Shown here: one piece after another, positions 33,832 through 44,664 of the stretch | How positions within the stretch are numbered: position 1 is the stretch's first letter | Layout of the letters: each line of letters opens with the position of its first letter | Assembly (NCBI GenBank): GCA_026005095.1 | Contig: BPKK01000002.1 | Coordinates: forward strand, 62,001 to 126,000 | Reading direction: 5' to 3' | From: Silanimonas sp. | GTDB taxonomy: Bacteria > Pseudomonadota > Gammaproteobacteria > Xanthomonadales > Xanthomonadaceae | DNA length: 64,000 nt | The notes under the pieces: generated by a model | Told to the model about the DNA's origin: nothing | Databases searched by the model: none | Seen by the model: only the letters and a program-made list of their open reading frames with translations | Position numbers and translations under genes: made by a program

Positions 33832-35236
33832 GGCCCTCGCCCTCGCCCTCGCCGCTGCGCTGCTCGCCGGCTGCACCGTGGGCCCGCGCCAGGCGCGGCC
33901 CGAGGTGGCGTTGCCCGAACGCTTCGACCAGGTGCCCGCCGACGAAGACGCGGCCACCGCCGCGCCCCTGCCCGGTACCGCGCTGTGGGAGGCCTTCGAC
34001 GACCCGGCGCTGTCCTTCCTCGTGGCCCGCACCCTGGAGGCCAACACCGGTATCGCCCAGGCCGAGGCACGGCTGGCCGAGGCCCGCGCCCTGACCGGGC
34101 TCAGCACCTTCTCGCTGTTCCCCACCCTCACCGCCGGAGCCACCGGCAGCCGCAGCCGCGCCAGCGGAGCCGATCCTTTCGTGCCCCCTGGCCTTGGCAC
34201 CATCGAGACCTACCGCGCCGGTTTCGACGCGAGCTGGGAGATCGACCTCTTCGGCAGCCTGCGCAATCCCAGCCGCGCCATCCGTGCCCGCGCCGAGGCC
34301 AGTGCCGCCGAGCTTTCCGGCATGCGTCTGCGCATGGTGGCCGAGACCGCCCAGGCCTACTTCGCCCTGCGTGGTGCGCAGCGGCGCCTGGCACTGGCGC
34401 AGGACAACCTCGCCGCGGCCGACGAGGCGGCGCGCCTGGTCGCCCTGTTGTTCGAGCACGGGCGGGTGAACGGCCTGGAGGCCGCCCGAGCGAAAAGCCA
34501 ACGCGACGCGCTGGCAGCCGCTCTGCCGCAACGCGAGGCCGAACGGGTGGCGCAGGAGCAACGCCTCGCCGTGCTCACCGCCCTGCCGGTGGAAGTCCTG
34601 CGCGCTCGTCTCGGTGAACCGCGCGGCGCCCCCGAGCTGCCGCGGCTCAAGACCGTGGGCACGCCGGAAGACTGGCTGAAGCGCCGGCCCGACATCGCCG
34701 CTGCCGAACGCCGGCTCGCCGCCGCCCGCAACGACGTGGGCGAGGAGATGGCGCAGTTCTTCCCGCGCCTCATCCTCACTGGGGCGTTCGGCTGGACTGG
34801 CCAGCAGTTCAGTGCGCTCGGCGAGTCCGGCGCGGAGCGCTGGGAGTGGGGCCCCACCCTCAGCTGGCGCTTCCTCGACTTCGGCCGCGTGCGGCAGGGG
34901 GTGAAAGCCGCCGAGGCCAGGGCCGCCGGCGCCGAGGCGCAGTACCGCGAAACCGTGCTGCAGGCGCTGGAGGAGACCGAGAACGCGCTGGCCGGCTACC
35001 GCGCCAGCAACCGCGCCGCCAGCGAGCTCGAGAATGCCGCCGCCGCCGCTCGCGAGGCCGCGCGGCTCGCCCGCCTGCGCTTCGAGGCCGGGGCCGACGA
35101 CGCCCTCACCCTGCTGCAGGCCGAGCAGGCCCGTATCGATCTCGAGGATGCCGCGGTGCAGGCCCAGACCGCCCGGGCCACCGCACTTGCGGCCCTGTAC
35201 AAAGCCTTGGCTGGAGACTTCGCCGAGGCCCGCTGA
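33824..35236 (+). CDS. outer-membrane efflux channel (NodT/OprM-like lipoprotein)
   Basis: A 470-aa TolC-type outer-membrane factor with a lipobox (LLAGC, Cys17) and two repeats of the coiled-coil OEP domain. Typical segments are WEAFDDPAL, SWEIDLFGSLRNPSRA, KRRPDIAAAERRLAAA and FRFLDFGRV-like WRFLDFGRVRQGVKAAEA. ATGCCTAA couples it to the permease. It completes a tripartite pump. Confidence 0.95.
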   Translation: MPKALALALAAALLAGCTVGPRQARPEVALPERFDQVPADEDAATAAPLPGTALWEAFDDPALSFLVARTLEANTGIAQAEARLAEARALTGLSTFSLFPTLTAGATGSRSRASGADPFVPPGLGTIETYRAGFDASWEIDLFGSLRNPSRAIRARAEASAAELSGMRLRMVAETAQAYFALRGAQRRLALAQDNLAAADEAARLVALLFEHGRVNGLEAARAKSQRDALAAALPQREAERVAQEQRLAVLTALPVEVLRARLGEPRGAPELPRLKTVGTPEDWLKRRPDIAAAERRLAAARNDVGEEMAQFFPRLILTGAFGWTGQQFSALGESGAERWEWGPTLSWRFLDFGRVRQGVKAAEARAAGAEAQYRETVLQALEETENALAGYRASNRAASELENAAAAAREAARLARLRFEAGADDALTLLQAEQARIDLEDAAVQAQTARATALAALYKALAGDFAEAR

Positions 35237-35290
35237 ACAGACGCGATCACCTCGTCGTCCCTCCGTCGCGGGCGGATTTCCTCACCCCGG

Positions 35291-36523
35291 TCAGGGCCAG
35301 GCCAGGGTGGCGAACAGGGCGGCTACCCAAGCGATGGCCAGGCCCAGCGCCACGCGCCCGCCATAGGCCGGGCCGCCGGTGGCCCAGGCCACGATTCCGC
35401 GGGCGATCACGCTGGCCGCCAGCACGGCGAGCAGGGCGCGCTGGCCCTGCGGGACCTCGAGCAGGCCCTCGGCCACCAACTGGCCCACCGAGGCCGCGGC
35501 GGCATGCACCTCGGCGATGGCGGCGAAGAAGGCGGTGGCGAGCGCCCCGGCCTCGCCGAAGCGGGCGCCCAGCACGGCCGAGAGCAACAGCACCCCGGCC
35601 ATGAAGGCGGCGAAGTAGAGGGCGTGGCTGAAACGGAACATGCGCGAGGCCTGGGTGGGGGCCGGCTCCTCGCCCTTTCCTCCACGAAGCCCCAGCGAGC
35701 CGCCCGCCGCCAGCACCAGGGCGAAGGCCACCAGCATCGGCATCGCGGCCTTGAGCAGGCTGGCCGAGACCGTGGCCAGCACCGGGAACATCAGCAGCAA
35801 GGAGGCCAGTGCAGCGAACATGGCCGCGGCCACGCTGGGCCGCAGCAGGCCCGGCGCCTCGCGCAGGCGCTGGCCGAACCCGGCGATGGCGGCGGTGGAG
35901 GAGACGAAGCCGGCGAAGAAGCCGGCCAGGGCCAGGCCGCGCGCCGCCCCCACCACCCGCAGGGCGACATGGCCGAGGGCGCTCACCGCCATCACCAGCA
36001 CCACGAGGCGCCAGAGCTTCTGGGGGTTCAGCGCCCCACCAGGGCCGATGGCCTCGTTCGGCAGCAGGGGCAGCACCAGCAGGGCGGCGGCCAGGAGCAG
36101 CAGACCATCGCGCATCTCGGCCTCGCTGATCAGCTCGCGACCCAGCCGGTGCAAGGCCACACGGGCGCGCAGCAGCATGGCCACCAGCACCGCCAGCGCC
36201 GCCGCCAGGCCCGGCGAGCCGAGTGCCAGCGCGCCGAGCAGCACCGTCAGCAGCAGGGCCACCTCGCCGGTCTGGCCGGGGTCGGAGGCATCGTTGAGCC
36301 GGTAGCTGCCATAGGTGAGCAGGCCCACCGCCGCCAGCAGCACCAGCAGCACCGGCATGCCGAGGCTCCAGGCCACGGCCCCTCCCAGCGCAGCGAGGGT
36401 GTGGGTGCGCATACCGGCCGGGGCATGGCCATGGCGGTCGCGCTGGCGTTCGCGCACCACGCCGATCAGCAGGCCAAGACCCAGAGCGCTCAGGTAACCG
36501 GTGATGGTGGCGTCGTCCAGCAT
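35291..36523 (-). CDS. MgtC/SapB-DUF4010 family membrane protein
   Basis: A 410-aa protein with about 11-12 TM helices. The N-terminal MgtC/SapB-like domain ([30 protein letters not shown]) is followed by DUF4010 ([30 protein letters not shown]). The family is widespread and of unsettled function; transport has been suggested. It is divergent from fbp, with 81 bp between starts. Confidence 0.88.
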   Translation of the reverse strand: MLDDATITGYLSALGLGLLIGVVRERQRDRHGHAPAGMRTHTLAALGGAVAWSLGMPVLLVLLAAVGLLTYGSYRLNDASDPGQTGEVALLLTVLLGALALGSPGLAAALAVLVAMLLRARVALHRLGRELISEAEMRDGLLLLAAALLVLPLLPNEAIGPGGALNPQKLWRLVVLVMAVSALGHVALRVVGAARGLALAGFFAGFVSSTAAIAGFGQRLREAPGLLRPSVAAAMFAALASLLLMFPVLATVSASLLKAAMPMLVAFALVLAAGGSLGLRGGKGEEPAPTQASRMFRFSHALYFAAFMAGVLLLSAVLGARFGEAGALATAFFAAIAEVHAAAASVGQLVAEGLLEVPQGQRALLAVLAASVIARGIVAWATGGPAYGGRVALGLAIAWVAALFATLAWP

Positions 36524-36604
36524 GCCGCGATTCTGGCATCCCGGCGTCCGCCGGTCTCGGAAGGCCCGGCTAGAATGCGCGCTCCCCGCCCAGGAGCCTG
36601 CCCG

Positions 36605-37609
36605 ATGTCCGCCCGCACCCCGCTCACCCGCTTCCTGATCGAGGCCGAACGCGCCGGGCAGATCAATGCCGAGCTACGCCTGCTGATCGAAGTGGTGGCG
36701 CGGGCCTGCAAGGGCATCAGCTATGCCATCAGCAAGGGCGCGCTCGGCGGCGTGCTCGGCGATGCCGGCGCCTCGAACGTGCAGGGCGAGGCGCAGAAGA
36801 AGCTCGACGTGCTCTCCAACGAAATCCTGCTGGAAGCCAACGCCTGGGGCGGCCACCTCGCCGGCATCGCCTCGGAGGAGATGGACGAGCCGCACCCGAT
36901 CCCGGATGCCTACCCGAAGGGCAACTTCCTGCTGCTCTTCGATCCGCTCGACGGCAGCTCGAACATCGACGTGAACGTGAGCGTCGGCACCATCTTCTCG
37001 GTGCTGCGCTGCCCGGACGGCGTGACCGAGCCGAAGACCGCGCACTTCCTGCAGCCGGGCACGGCGCAGGTGGCCGCCGGCTATACCGTCTACGGCCCCA
37101 GTACCGTGCTGGTGCTGACCGTGGGCCACGGCACCCACGTGTTCACCCTGGACCGCGAGACCGGCAGCTTCATCCTCACCCAGCGCGGCGTGCGCATCCC
37201 CGAGGACACCCAGGAATACGCCATCAACGCCAGCAACGCGCGGCACTGGGACGCCCCGGTGAAGCGCTACGTCGATGATCTCGTCGCCGGCAAGACCGGC
37301 CCACGCGGCAAGGATTTCAACACCCGCTGGATCGCCAGCATGGTGGCCGACGTGCACCGCATCATGAGCCGCGGCGGCATCTTCCTCTATCCGGTGGATG
37401 CGAAGTGCCGCGACAAGGGCGGTCGCCTGCGCCTGATGTACGAAGCCAACCCGATGGCCTTCCTCGTCGAGCAGGCCGGCGGTGCGGCCAGCACCGGCAC
37501 GCAGCGCATGCTCGAGGTGCAGCCTGCTGGCCTGCACCAGCGGGTGCCGGTGGTGCTCGGCTCGAAAAACGAAGTGGCGGTGTTCGAGCGCTACATGCGC
37601 GAGGGCTGA
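36605..37609 (+). CDS. fbp: fructose-1,6-bisphosphatase class 1
   Basis: A 334-aa enzyme of gluconeogenesis. The metal-binding motif is [23 protein letters not shown], with a substrate-site [23 protein letters not shown] and an EEMD metal ligand. AGGAG is 8 nt before the ATG, and a TAGAAT -10-like box lies at 36571-36576. Normal length. The next gene starts 3 nt after its stop. Confidence 0.97.
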   Translation: MSARTPLTRFLIEAERAGQINAELRLLIEVVARACKGISYAISKGALGGVLGDAGASNVQGEAQKKLDVLSNEILLEANAWGGHLAGIASEEMDEPHPIPDAYPKGNFLLLFDPLDGSSNIDVNVSVGTIFSVLRCPDGVTEPKTAHFLQPGTAQVAAGYTVYGPSTVLVLTVGHGTHVFTLDRETGSFILTQRGVRIPEDTQEYAINASNARHWDAPVKRYVDDLVAGKTGPRGKDFNTRWIASMVADVHRIMSRGGIFLYPVDAKCRDKGGRLRLMYEANPMAFLVEQAGGAASTGTQRMLEVQPAGLHQRVPVVLGSKNEVAVFERYMREG

Positions 37610-37612
37610 GCC

Positions 37613-38335
37613 GTGGCCGGTGCGTGGGGCGAGGCGGTCCCGGACTTCATCGAGGTCTACGAGGGCCTGCTCGACCCGGACTGGTGCGCCGCCGTGTGCC
37701 GGCGCTTCGACGCCTCGGCCCATGTCGACGGGCGGGTGGGTGGCGGGGTGTACCCCGAGCTGAAGAAGAGCCGCGACCTCGACATCAGCAGCCGGCCGGA
37801 ATGGAACGACGTCAGTGGCCCTCTGATGGGCGCCGTGCTGAAGGCCCTGCTGGCCTATCTGCGCACTTATCCCTATGCCCTGGTCGCACCGCTGATGCTG
37901 GAATTCCGCCCGGCCGACGGCGGGGCGCCCAGGCGGCTCGGCGCCGAGGACCTCGTGGCCATGGACGATGCCGGCCTCGTGGCCTTGGTGCAGCAGCTGC
38001 TGCGCCCCGGCAGCATCAATCTGCAGCGCTACACCGCCGGCGAGGGCGGCTATCCCTACTGGCACTGCGAGCTCTACCCGCGCGATGCCAACGCCGAGAC
38101 CCTGCACCGCACCCTGCTGTGGACGGTCTATCTCAACGAGGACTTCGACGAGGGCGAGACCGAGTTCCTCTACCAGCAGCGCAAGATCGTGCCGAAGACC
38201 GGCAGCGTGCTGATCGCTCCCACCGCCTTCACCCACACCCACCGCGGCAACCGGCCGGTGGGCGGCGACAAGTACATCGCCACCAGCTGGATCCTGTTCA
38301 ACCGCGCGGAACAGATTTTCGGCCGGGCCGGCTGA
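37613..38335 (+). CDS. 2-oxoglutarate/Fe(II)-dependent oxygenase
   Basis: A 240-aa protein with the jelly-roll iron motif WHCE (His-x-Glu rather than the common His-x-Asp) and a distal His in FTHTHRGNRPVGGDKYIATSW, with Arg positioned for 2-oxoglutarate. LLWTVYLNEDFDEGETEFLYQQ is typical of the prolyl-hydroxylase-like (2OG-FeII_Oxy_3) group. The start is GTG, 3 nt after fbp, so probably co-transcribed. Substrate unknown. Confidence 0.85.
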   Translation: MAGAWGEAVPDFIEVYEGLLDPDWCAAVCRRFDASAHVDGRVGGGVYPELKKSRDLDISSRPEWNDVSGPLMGAVLKALLAYLRTYPYALVAPLMLEFRPADGGAPRRLGAEDLVAMDDAGLVALVQQLLRPGSINLQRYTAGEGGYPYWHCELYPRDANAETLHRTLLWTVYLNEDFDEGETEFLYQQRKIVPKTGSVLIAPTAFTHTHRGNRPVGGDKYIATSWILFNRAEQIFGRAG

Positions 38336-38343
38336 GGCCGGCC
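38326..38343 (+). terminator. hairpin at the end of the oxygenase gene
   Basis: GGCCGGC, loop TGAG, GCCGGCC spans the stop codon. It is a 7-bp GC stem without a T-tract, so it may be a weak terminator or an RNA-end stabiliser. Confidence 0.3.
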
Positions 38344-38410
38344 GCGGCGCTTGCGGTGCCGGCCGGGGATGCGCATCCTGCGGCTCCCTCCATCGCCCGA
38401 CGAGGCTCCC

Positions 38411-38632
38411 ATGCCCGCCCTGCGCATCATCGCCGTGCTCCTCATCATCGCCAGCACCTGGGCCCTGGCCGAAGGCGGCTTCAGCTACACCAAGGACAGC
38501 AAGGACGTGAAGCTCGGACCGATCGAGCTGGCGGTAAAGGAGAAGGAGAACGTGGCGGTGCCGAAGTGGGCCGCCTTCGCCGGCATCGGCGTGGGCGTGG
38601 TGCTGCTGGTGCTGCGCAAGCCGAAGGGCTGA
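38411..38632 (+). CDS. small two-helix membrane protein (DUF3185-like)
   Basis: A 73-aa protein with an N-terminal hydrophobic segment (about residues 4-20), a charged middle (YTKDSKDVKLGPIELAVKEKE) and a C-terminal helix (about 51-67). It resembles the DUF3185-type small membrane proteins; function unknown. It is convergent with fleQ, with 20 nt between stops. Confidence 0.7.
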   Translation: MPALRIIAVLLIIASTWALAEGGFSYTKDSKDVKLGPIELAVKEKENVAVPKWAAFAGIGVGVVLLVLRKPKG

Positions 38633-38652
38633 GGCCCGTCCCGCCGGGGCCA

Positions 38653-40145
<1,493 letters not shown>

Positions 40146-40149
<4 letters not shown>

Positions 40150-40532
40150 GCGCCGCCCCGGGCCTGCCGCGCCCGTTCGTCCAGCAAGGGCAGCAGCTCG
40201 GCGATGTAGTTGAGCTTGCTGATGAAGGCATCGGCCCCGGCCCGCCGGGCATGCTCGCGGTGCTCCGCATCGTCGAAGTGCGAGGCCACCACGACGAAAG
40301 GCGGCTCGTCCTGGGCCTTGATCAGGCGGGTGGCCTGCAGGCCGCCCATCCCCGGCATGGCGAGGTCGAGCACCACCACGTCGGGCTTCAGGGCATCGGC
40401 CAGGGACACGGCCTCGAGGCCGTCGTGGCCACGGCCCACCAGCTCGACGTGGTCGATGCGCCGCAGATGGCGCTCGGCGGCCTTGAGGAAGGCCTCGTGA
40501 TCGTCGACGAGCAGCAGGCGGACGGGACGCAT
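40146..40532 (-). CDS. single-domain response regulator (receiver)
   Basis: A 128-aa CheY-like receiver. The acidic pair is VDDHE, the phospho-acceptor Asp lies in [13 protein letters not shown], and the conserved Lys is in FISKLNY. The switch Thr position reads VVVASHFDD (Ser). It lies between rpoN and fleQ, where Xanthomonas carries a receiver-type gene, and may partner the atypical FleQ. There is no output domain. Confidence 0.88.
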
Positions 40533-40560
40533 GGACGGACTCTGGCAGGGCGGAGCCGGC

Positions 40561-41964
40561 TCAGGCCGCGCGGGCCGCCTGGCCCCGCTGCCGCGCCGGC
40601 GGGAGGTTCAGCTGCTCACGATACTTGGCGACGGTGCGCCGGGCCACCTGCACGCCGCGGCGGGCCAGCAGGGCCACCAGCACCTCGTCGGAGAGCGGCG
40701 CCTCCGGGCGCTCGGCCCCGATCAGCTTCTTCACCAGGGCCTTCACCGCCACCCCGGCGATGGCACTGCCCTCCAGCTTCACGCCGAAGAAGCGCTTCAG
40801 CTCGAACAGGCCGCGCGGGGTCTGCAGGTACTTGCCGCTGGTGATGCGCGAGACGGTGCTCTCGTGCACGCCCACCTCCGCGGCGATGTCCTTGAGGGTG
40901 AGCGGCAGCATGGCCTCCTCGCCGCGTTCGAGGAAGGCCTGCTGGCGCGCCACCACGGCGCGCGCCACCTTGAGTAGGGTGTCGTGGCGCTGGGCGATGC
41001 CGCGGGCCAGCCAGCGCGCCTCGTTCATCAGGGCCTTCAGGTGCTGCACGCTCGGATGGTCGCCGACCTCGGCCAGTGCGCGCTCGTACTCGCTGGCCAC
41101 CCGCACCCGCGGGGCGGCCTGCGGGTTCAGCGCCACCTGCCAGCGGCCGTCGGCCTTCCAGGCCACCACGTCGGGCAGCACGTGCACCGGTTCCTCGGCG
41201 AGCAGGGGTTCGCCAGGCCGGGGGTTGAGCGACTGGATCAGCCGCGCCGCGGCGCGCAGGGCCTCCAGCGGGGCATCGTGGCGCTGCGAGAGGGCCGGCC
41301 AGTCGCGTTCGGCGAGCAGCCCGAGGCTGCGGTCGATCATGTCGCGGGCCAGCGCCACGCCGGGCTCGCCGGCCGGCAGGTCGTGCAGCTGCGCCATCAG
41401 GCATTCGCGCAGGTCGATGGCGGCAAGCCCGGCCGGGCTGCCGTGCAGCAGGCGCTGGCGGATGGCCTCGGCACGGCCCGGACGCAGGGCAAAGGCGGCG
41501 CTGATCTCGGCATCCAGGGCCTCGCGATCCCCCACGAGGTAGCCGGAATCGGCCGTGCGCTCGAGCCAGGCGGCGGCGATGGCGAGGTCCTGAGGCTTTA
41601 GCTCCATGGCCAGGCCCTCGAGCACCCGCAGGGCCGGGTCATTGCTGAGCGGCGCGGCGATCCGCGCCATGCGGTCCTCGGCCTCGTCAGGATCGAAGCC
41701 GCGGCTGGCGCTGGCATGCAGGGGAAATTCGGGCAGCTCATCGAAGGCTGCGGCCTCCTGCGCGGCACGGTCCTGCGGCGCAGACTCCGGCGCTGGTGCC
41801 ACGGGGGCGTCTTCCTCGCGCTCCAGCATCGGGTTCTGGGCCAGGGCCTCGGCGAGTTCCTGCTCCAGCTCCAGCCCGGTCAGCCCGAGCAGGCGGATCG
41901 ACTGCAGCACCTGGGCATTGAGGGTCTGCGACTGAGTCTGGGTGGCAGCGAGACGGGTCTTCAT
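40561..41964 (-). CDS. rpoN: RNA polymerase sigma-54 factor
   Basis: A 467-aa sigma-54. The Gln/Leu-rich region I (QTLNAQVLQSIRLLGLTGLELEQELAEAL) is followed by an acidic region II, the core-binding domain, an HTH (LKDIAAEVGVHESTVSRITSGKYLQTPRG) and the RpoN box ARRTVAKYRE. Its position beside fleQ matches rpoN2 of Xanthomonas, one of two paralogues there and the flagellar one. A second copy elsewhere in the genome is therefore possible. A near-perfect sigma-54 promoter precedes it. Confidence 0.95.
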   Translation of the reverse strand: MKTRLAATQTQSQTLNAQVLQSIRLLGLTGLELEQELAEALAQNPMLEREEDAPVAPAPESAPQDRAAQEAAAFDELPEFPLHASASRGFDPDEAEDRMARIAAPLSNDPALRVLEGLAMELKPQDLAIAAAWLERTADSGYLVGDREALDAEISAAFALRPGRAEAIRQRLLHGSPAGLAAIDLRECLMAQLHDLPAGEPGVALARDMIDRSLGLLAERDWPALSQRHDAPLEALRAAARLIQSLNPRPGEPLLAEEPVHVLPDVVAWKADGRWQVALNPQAAPRVRVASEYERALAEVGDHPSVQHLKALMNEARWLARGIAQRHDTLLKVARAVVARQQAFLERGEEAMLPLTLKDIAAEVGVHESTVSRITSGKYLQTPRGLFELKRFFGVKLEGSAIAGVAVKALVKKLIGAERPEAPLSDEVLVALLARRGVQVARRTVAKYREQLNLPPARQRGQAARAA

Positions 41965-41997
41965 GGCGGCACGTCCTTTCGGGGTGCCGAAGCGAGA

Positions 41998-42013
41998 TGC
42001 AAGAGCCGTGCCA
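41998..42013 (-). promoter_or_regulatory. sigma-54 promoter of rpoN
   Basis: The minus strand reads TGGCACGGCTCTTGCA, matching consensus TGGCACG-N4-TTGCA with the required GG-N10-GC spacing. The expected start lies about 23 nt before the rpoN ATG. It would let sigma-54 drive its own gene, the receiver and fleQ. Confidence 0.8.
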
Positions 42014-42039
42014 GCCCGGGGCGACGGAAGGTCGGCGCC

Positions 42040-42561
42040 TCACGCCCCCCGCTCCGAGGCCCGAGACCGCCGGTGCAGCCGGAAGACCTGCCGCTCAAGG
42101 GCCTCCGAAAGCCCCGGTGCCAGGTCCTGGAAGGCCCAGCAGCCCCCTCCGGCCTCCGGCCCGAGGAACCGGACCGGCAGCTGCACCACCAGCGGCAGTA
42201 TCTCCGAGGGTTGCCAGTGCAGGGCCGCGGCCTCGGTCATGGCGGGAGCCCCCTCGATCCAGAGCCCCGAAACCCCGATCCGCGCCCGGCGGCGCTGGCC
42301 GGGGTTCGAAGGCAGGACTGCGCGCGTGAGCAATAGGAGGGCGAGATCGAGCTTGGCCTCGAGGCGGCGAAGGGCCGGATCAGCCGCCAGCCCCATGGCA
42401 TCCGGCTTCAGATCCTCGACCATGGCGATGGCCCTCAGGGCCTGCTCGGCAAACTCCAGTGCTGCCGGATCAGGCGGCTCAGGGCTCAGGGCCAAGCGCC
42501 ATTCGCCATCGGCATGGACATGCCCATCGAACAAGGCGGATGTGGCCGCCTGCTCAGCCAT
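42040..42561 (-). CDS. PilZ-like c-di-GMP-responsive protein (flagellar cluster)
   Basis: A 173-aa protein whose C-terminal half (RRRARIGVSGLWIEG, then PVVVQLPVRFL-like LVVQLPVRFLGPEAGGGCWAFQDL) resembles the atypical PilZ proteins of Xanthomonas flagellar clusters. The canonical RxxxR and D/NxSxxG c-di-GMP motifs are only partly present (RRRAR, GVSGLWI). Start 42561 gives an ATGGCTGA overlap with the fliT-like gene; ATGs at 42567 and 42582 are alternatives. Assignment is tentative. Confidence 0.6.
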   Translation of the reverse strand: MAEQAATSALFDGHVHADGEWRLALSPEPPDPAALEFAEQALRAIAMVEDLKPDAMGLAADPALRRLEAKLDLALLLLTRAVLPSNPGQRRRARIGVSGLWIEGAPAMTEAAALHWQPSEILPLVVQLPVRFLGPEAGGGCWAFQDLAPGLSEALERQVFRLHRRSRASERGA

Positions 42562-42880
42562 CGGCATTGCCGAGGTAGGCACGGGCGGCCTGACCGCTCT
42601 TCCGCGCCGCGCTGGATTCGAGCTCCACCCGTCGCTGTACGTCCATCAGCCCGCCGAGCAGGGTGGTCTGGGCGTGATGGAGCACCTCGGCCTCCGAACG
42701 GGACAGGGCCGGCGGGGCCTGGGACAGCGCCGAACGCAGCAGGGTGTCGTAGCGGCGCAGGCACTCGCCTGCCCGGGCGAGATCGAGCCGGCCGATAGCC
42801 TCCTCCGCGGCCCGGAGCAGGGCCACCGCCGAAGCGAATGCCCCCGTCTCCGCACTCAGGTCGGGCGGATCGCCTTCCAT
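42554..42880 (-). CDS. FliT-like flagellar chaperone
   Basis: A 108-aa all-helical protein located directly after fliS, the usual position of fliT-type chaperones. The sequence is diverged, with no diagnostic motif. Its start lies 25 nt inside fliS and its stop overlaps the PilZ-like gene. The call rests mostly on position, length and helical character. Confidence 0.6.
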   Translation of the reverse strand: MEGDPPDLSAETGAFASAVALLRAAEEAIGRLDLARAGECLRRYDTLLRSALSQAPPALSRSEAEVLHHAQTTLLGGLMDVQRRVELESSAARKSGQAARAYLGNADG

Positions 42881-43242
42881 GCCGAATGGATCTCGTCGAG
42901 CAGGGAGGCCACCTCGGCAAACCCAGCGGCATCGTCCGCGGCATTGGCGGCGGCAACCCGGCGCGAGGCGTAGTCATAGAGGGCCGCCAGCCGCTCGGCG
43001 ATCTCGCCGCCCTGCTGGAAATCGAGGCAGCCGGAGAGCGAATCGATGATGGCACCGGCCTCCGCCGCGGCCTTCGCCTTGCGCGCAAGATCGCCAGTGG
43101 CGATTCCCCCCTCGGCAGCCCGAAGGCGCTGAATGGCGCCTTCGAACATGAGCTCGATGAGGCGGTGCGGATCGGCCTCGTGGACTTTGGTCTCGACGGC
43201 CGTCGAGCGGTAGGTGGCGGCGGGGTTTCGGGTATTCATCAT
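42856..43242 (-). CDS. fliS: flagellin export chaperone FliS
   Basis: A 128-aa protein with the FliS hallmarks: an N-terminal Y residue region (AATYRSTAVETKVHEADPHRLIELMFEGAIQRLRAAEGGI), then the helical LSGCLDFQQGGEIAERLAALYDYASRRV. It binds flagellin C-termini in the cytoplasm. The first ATG (43242) overlaps the fliD stop (ATGA). Confidence 0.95.
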   Translation of the reverse strand: MMNTRNPAATYRSTAVETKVHEADPHRLIELMFEGAIQRLRAAEGGIATGDLARKAKAAAEAGAIIDSLSGCLDFQQGGEIAERLAALYDYASRRVAAANAADDAAGFAEVASLLDEIHSAWKAIRPT

Positions 43243-44573
43243 CGTGAGGAGACACCGGGCAGGCGGGCCAGCTCCTGCGCGAGAAAGGTGGAGGTGGACT
43301 GCAACTGCGCGACCAGACCATCGAGCGCGGTGAACTGCCGGCGATAGCCCTCCTCGATGCGCTGGATGCGCACGTCCAGGCGGTCGCGGTCGGCCTGCAG
43401 GGCTTTGAGCCGGTCATTCAGGGCTTTGGTCCGGCCCTCGAGGAGTCCAGAGCCCGGCGCCACCGCTCCCCCGAGGCGATCCGCAAGGCGTGCTCCCAGA
43501 GACTGTGGCGAAGTCTTGTCGAACAGGCGGCGGACCGCGGCGGGATCGGCGGCAAGCGCTTCGTCGAACTTGGCTGCATCCAGACTCAGGCTGCCATCCT
43601 TGCTGCTGCGGATTCCAAGGGCACTGAGCTCCGCCGCGGCATCGCCGAGGGCCCCGCGCAATGACTGCTGGATGCCGCGGATGGCGGCATCCCCAGCGAG
43701 GGGAGCGGCCACCCGGGTCTCGGGATTGAAGGCGCTGACATTGCGCAGCACCGAAAGGGCCGCGTTATAGGCGCCGATGAAGGCCTGCACCGAGCTGCGC
43801 AGCGCCGTCGAATCCGCAGTGACATCAAGGAAGAAGGGCGAACCAGGCTCAGCCTTGGTCAGTTCCAGCGTCACCCCGGAAATCAGGTCGGTGAGCTGAT
43901 TGGACGAGGAGGTGCGGGTCACCCCATCGACACGCACCACGGCATCCGCCGCCGCCGTGGTAACGGAAAAAGAGGAAGCGAAGGTGGCGATGCTTCCGCT
44001 TGCCGCCACGCTGATGCCACCGGCACTGCCGGAGACTGCGGAATTGAGAACCAGCACATCACCGGCATCACCGCGCACCACGGTGGCGGAAAGCCCACGG
44101 CCTGCGGTGGCCGTGTTGATGGCGTCGCGGAGCTGGGCGATGGTGGTGGTGGGACCATCGAGCACCACTTCGTAGGACTCACCATCGACGGTGAAGGTGA
44201 GCGTTCCCGTGCCGAGATCGGCCGTCGGGGAAACGGCAGCACTCTGCTGTTTTTGCGCTGCCGCAAGAGAGACGACTTCGACGGAATAGCGGCCGAGGGC
44301 CGCCGAAGCGCTGGCCGTGGCGGTGAAGCCCGCACCCTGCTGCACGACCGCGCGGCGCCCGGCGCCCCCCGCTCCGGCGAGGGCATCCGCAGCCCCCTGG
44401 AGGGTCGAGAGCACGCTCCGCACCTGGGTGAAGGCCGACAGATCGGCCCGGGCGTCGGCTTCCTGGCGGGCGATCCGGCGCTCCGAGGGGGCGCGCTCGG
44501 CGGCCACCAGCTGGGCCACCAACTGGCTCACGTTCAGGCCTGAGCCAATGCCGGGACTGGAAAGGGATGCCAT
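43239..44573 (-). CDS. fliD: flagellar filament cap protein FliD
   Basis: A 444-aa cap protein. The N-terminal SSPGIGSGLNVSQLVAQLVAAERAP is diagnostic, and the C-terminal coiled coil (RTKALNDRLKALQADRDRLDVRIQRIEEGYRRQFTALDGLVAQL) packs on the filament end. GAGGAGG precedes the ATG. Slightly short for the family, so the outer domains are compact. Confidence 0.95.
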   Translation of the reverse strand: MASLSSPGIGSGLNVSQLVAQLVAAERAPSERRIARQEADARADLSAFTQVRSVLSTLQGAADALAGAGGAGRRAVVQQGAGFTATASASAALGRYSVEVVSLAAAQKQQSAAVSPTADLGTGTLTFTVDGESYEVVLDGPTTTIAQLRDAINTATAGRGLSATVVRGDAGDVLVLNSAVSGSAGGISVAASGSIATFASSFSVTTAAADAVVRVDGVTRTSSSNQLTDLISGVTLELTKAEPGSPFFLDVTADSTALRSSVQAFIGAYNAALSVLRNVSAFNPETRVAAPLAGDAAIRGIQQSLRGALGDAAAELSALGIRSSKDGSLSLDAAKFDEALAADPAAVRRLFDKTSPQSLGARLADRLGGAVAPGSGLLEGRTKALNDRLKALQADRDRLDVRIQRIEEGYRRQFTALDGLVAQLQSTSTFLAQELARLPGVSSR

Positions 44574-44597
44574 GGAAAACCTCCTCCGTCGGCAGGA

Positions 44598-44624
44598 ATA
44601 ACGGCAGCAGCCGGCGGATCTGAA
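44598..44624 (-). promoter_or_regulatory. weak candidate sigma-28 promoter of fliD
   Basis: The minus strand has GCCGTTAT (44598-44605), identical to the -10 box before flagellin 3. An 11-bp spacer separates it from TTCAGATC, only 4/8 to TAAAGTTT. The spacing is right and the -35 is poor. Confidence 0.35.
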
Positions 44625-44664
44625 GGTACGCCGCGCCGGCTGCCGCCGCCAGTGCCGCCTGCGT

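Noticed and set aside
30589..34203. 1200-codon open frame antisense to the second RND permease
   Set aside because: Low-complexity His/Gln/Arg/Gly sequence without family motifs. The sense strand encodes a complete HAE1 pump.
36571..36576. sigma-70 promoter of fbp
   Set aside because: TAGAAT is a good -10, but no -35-like hexamer is found 16-18 bp upstream.
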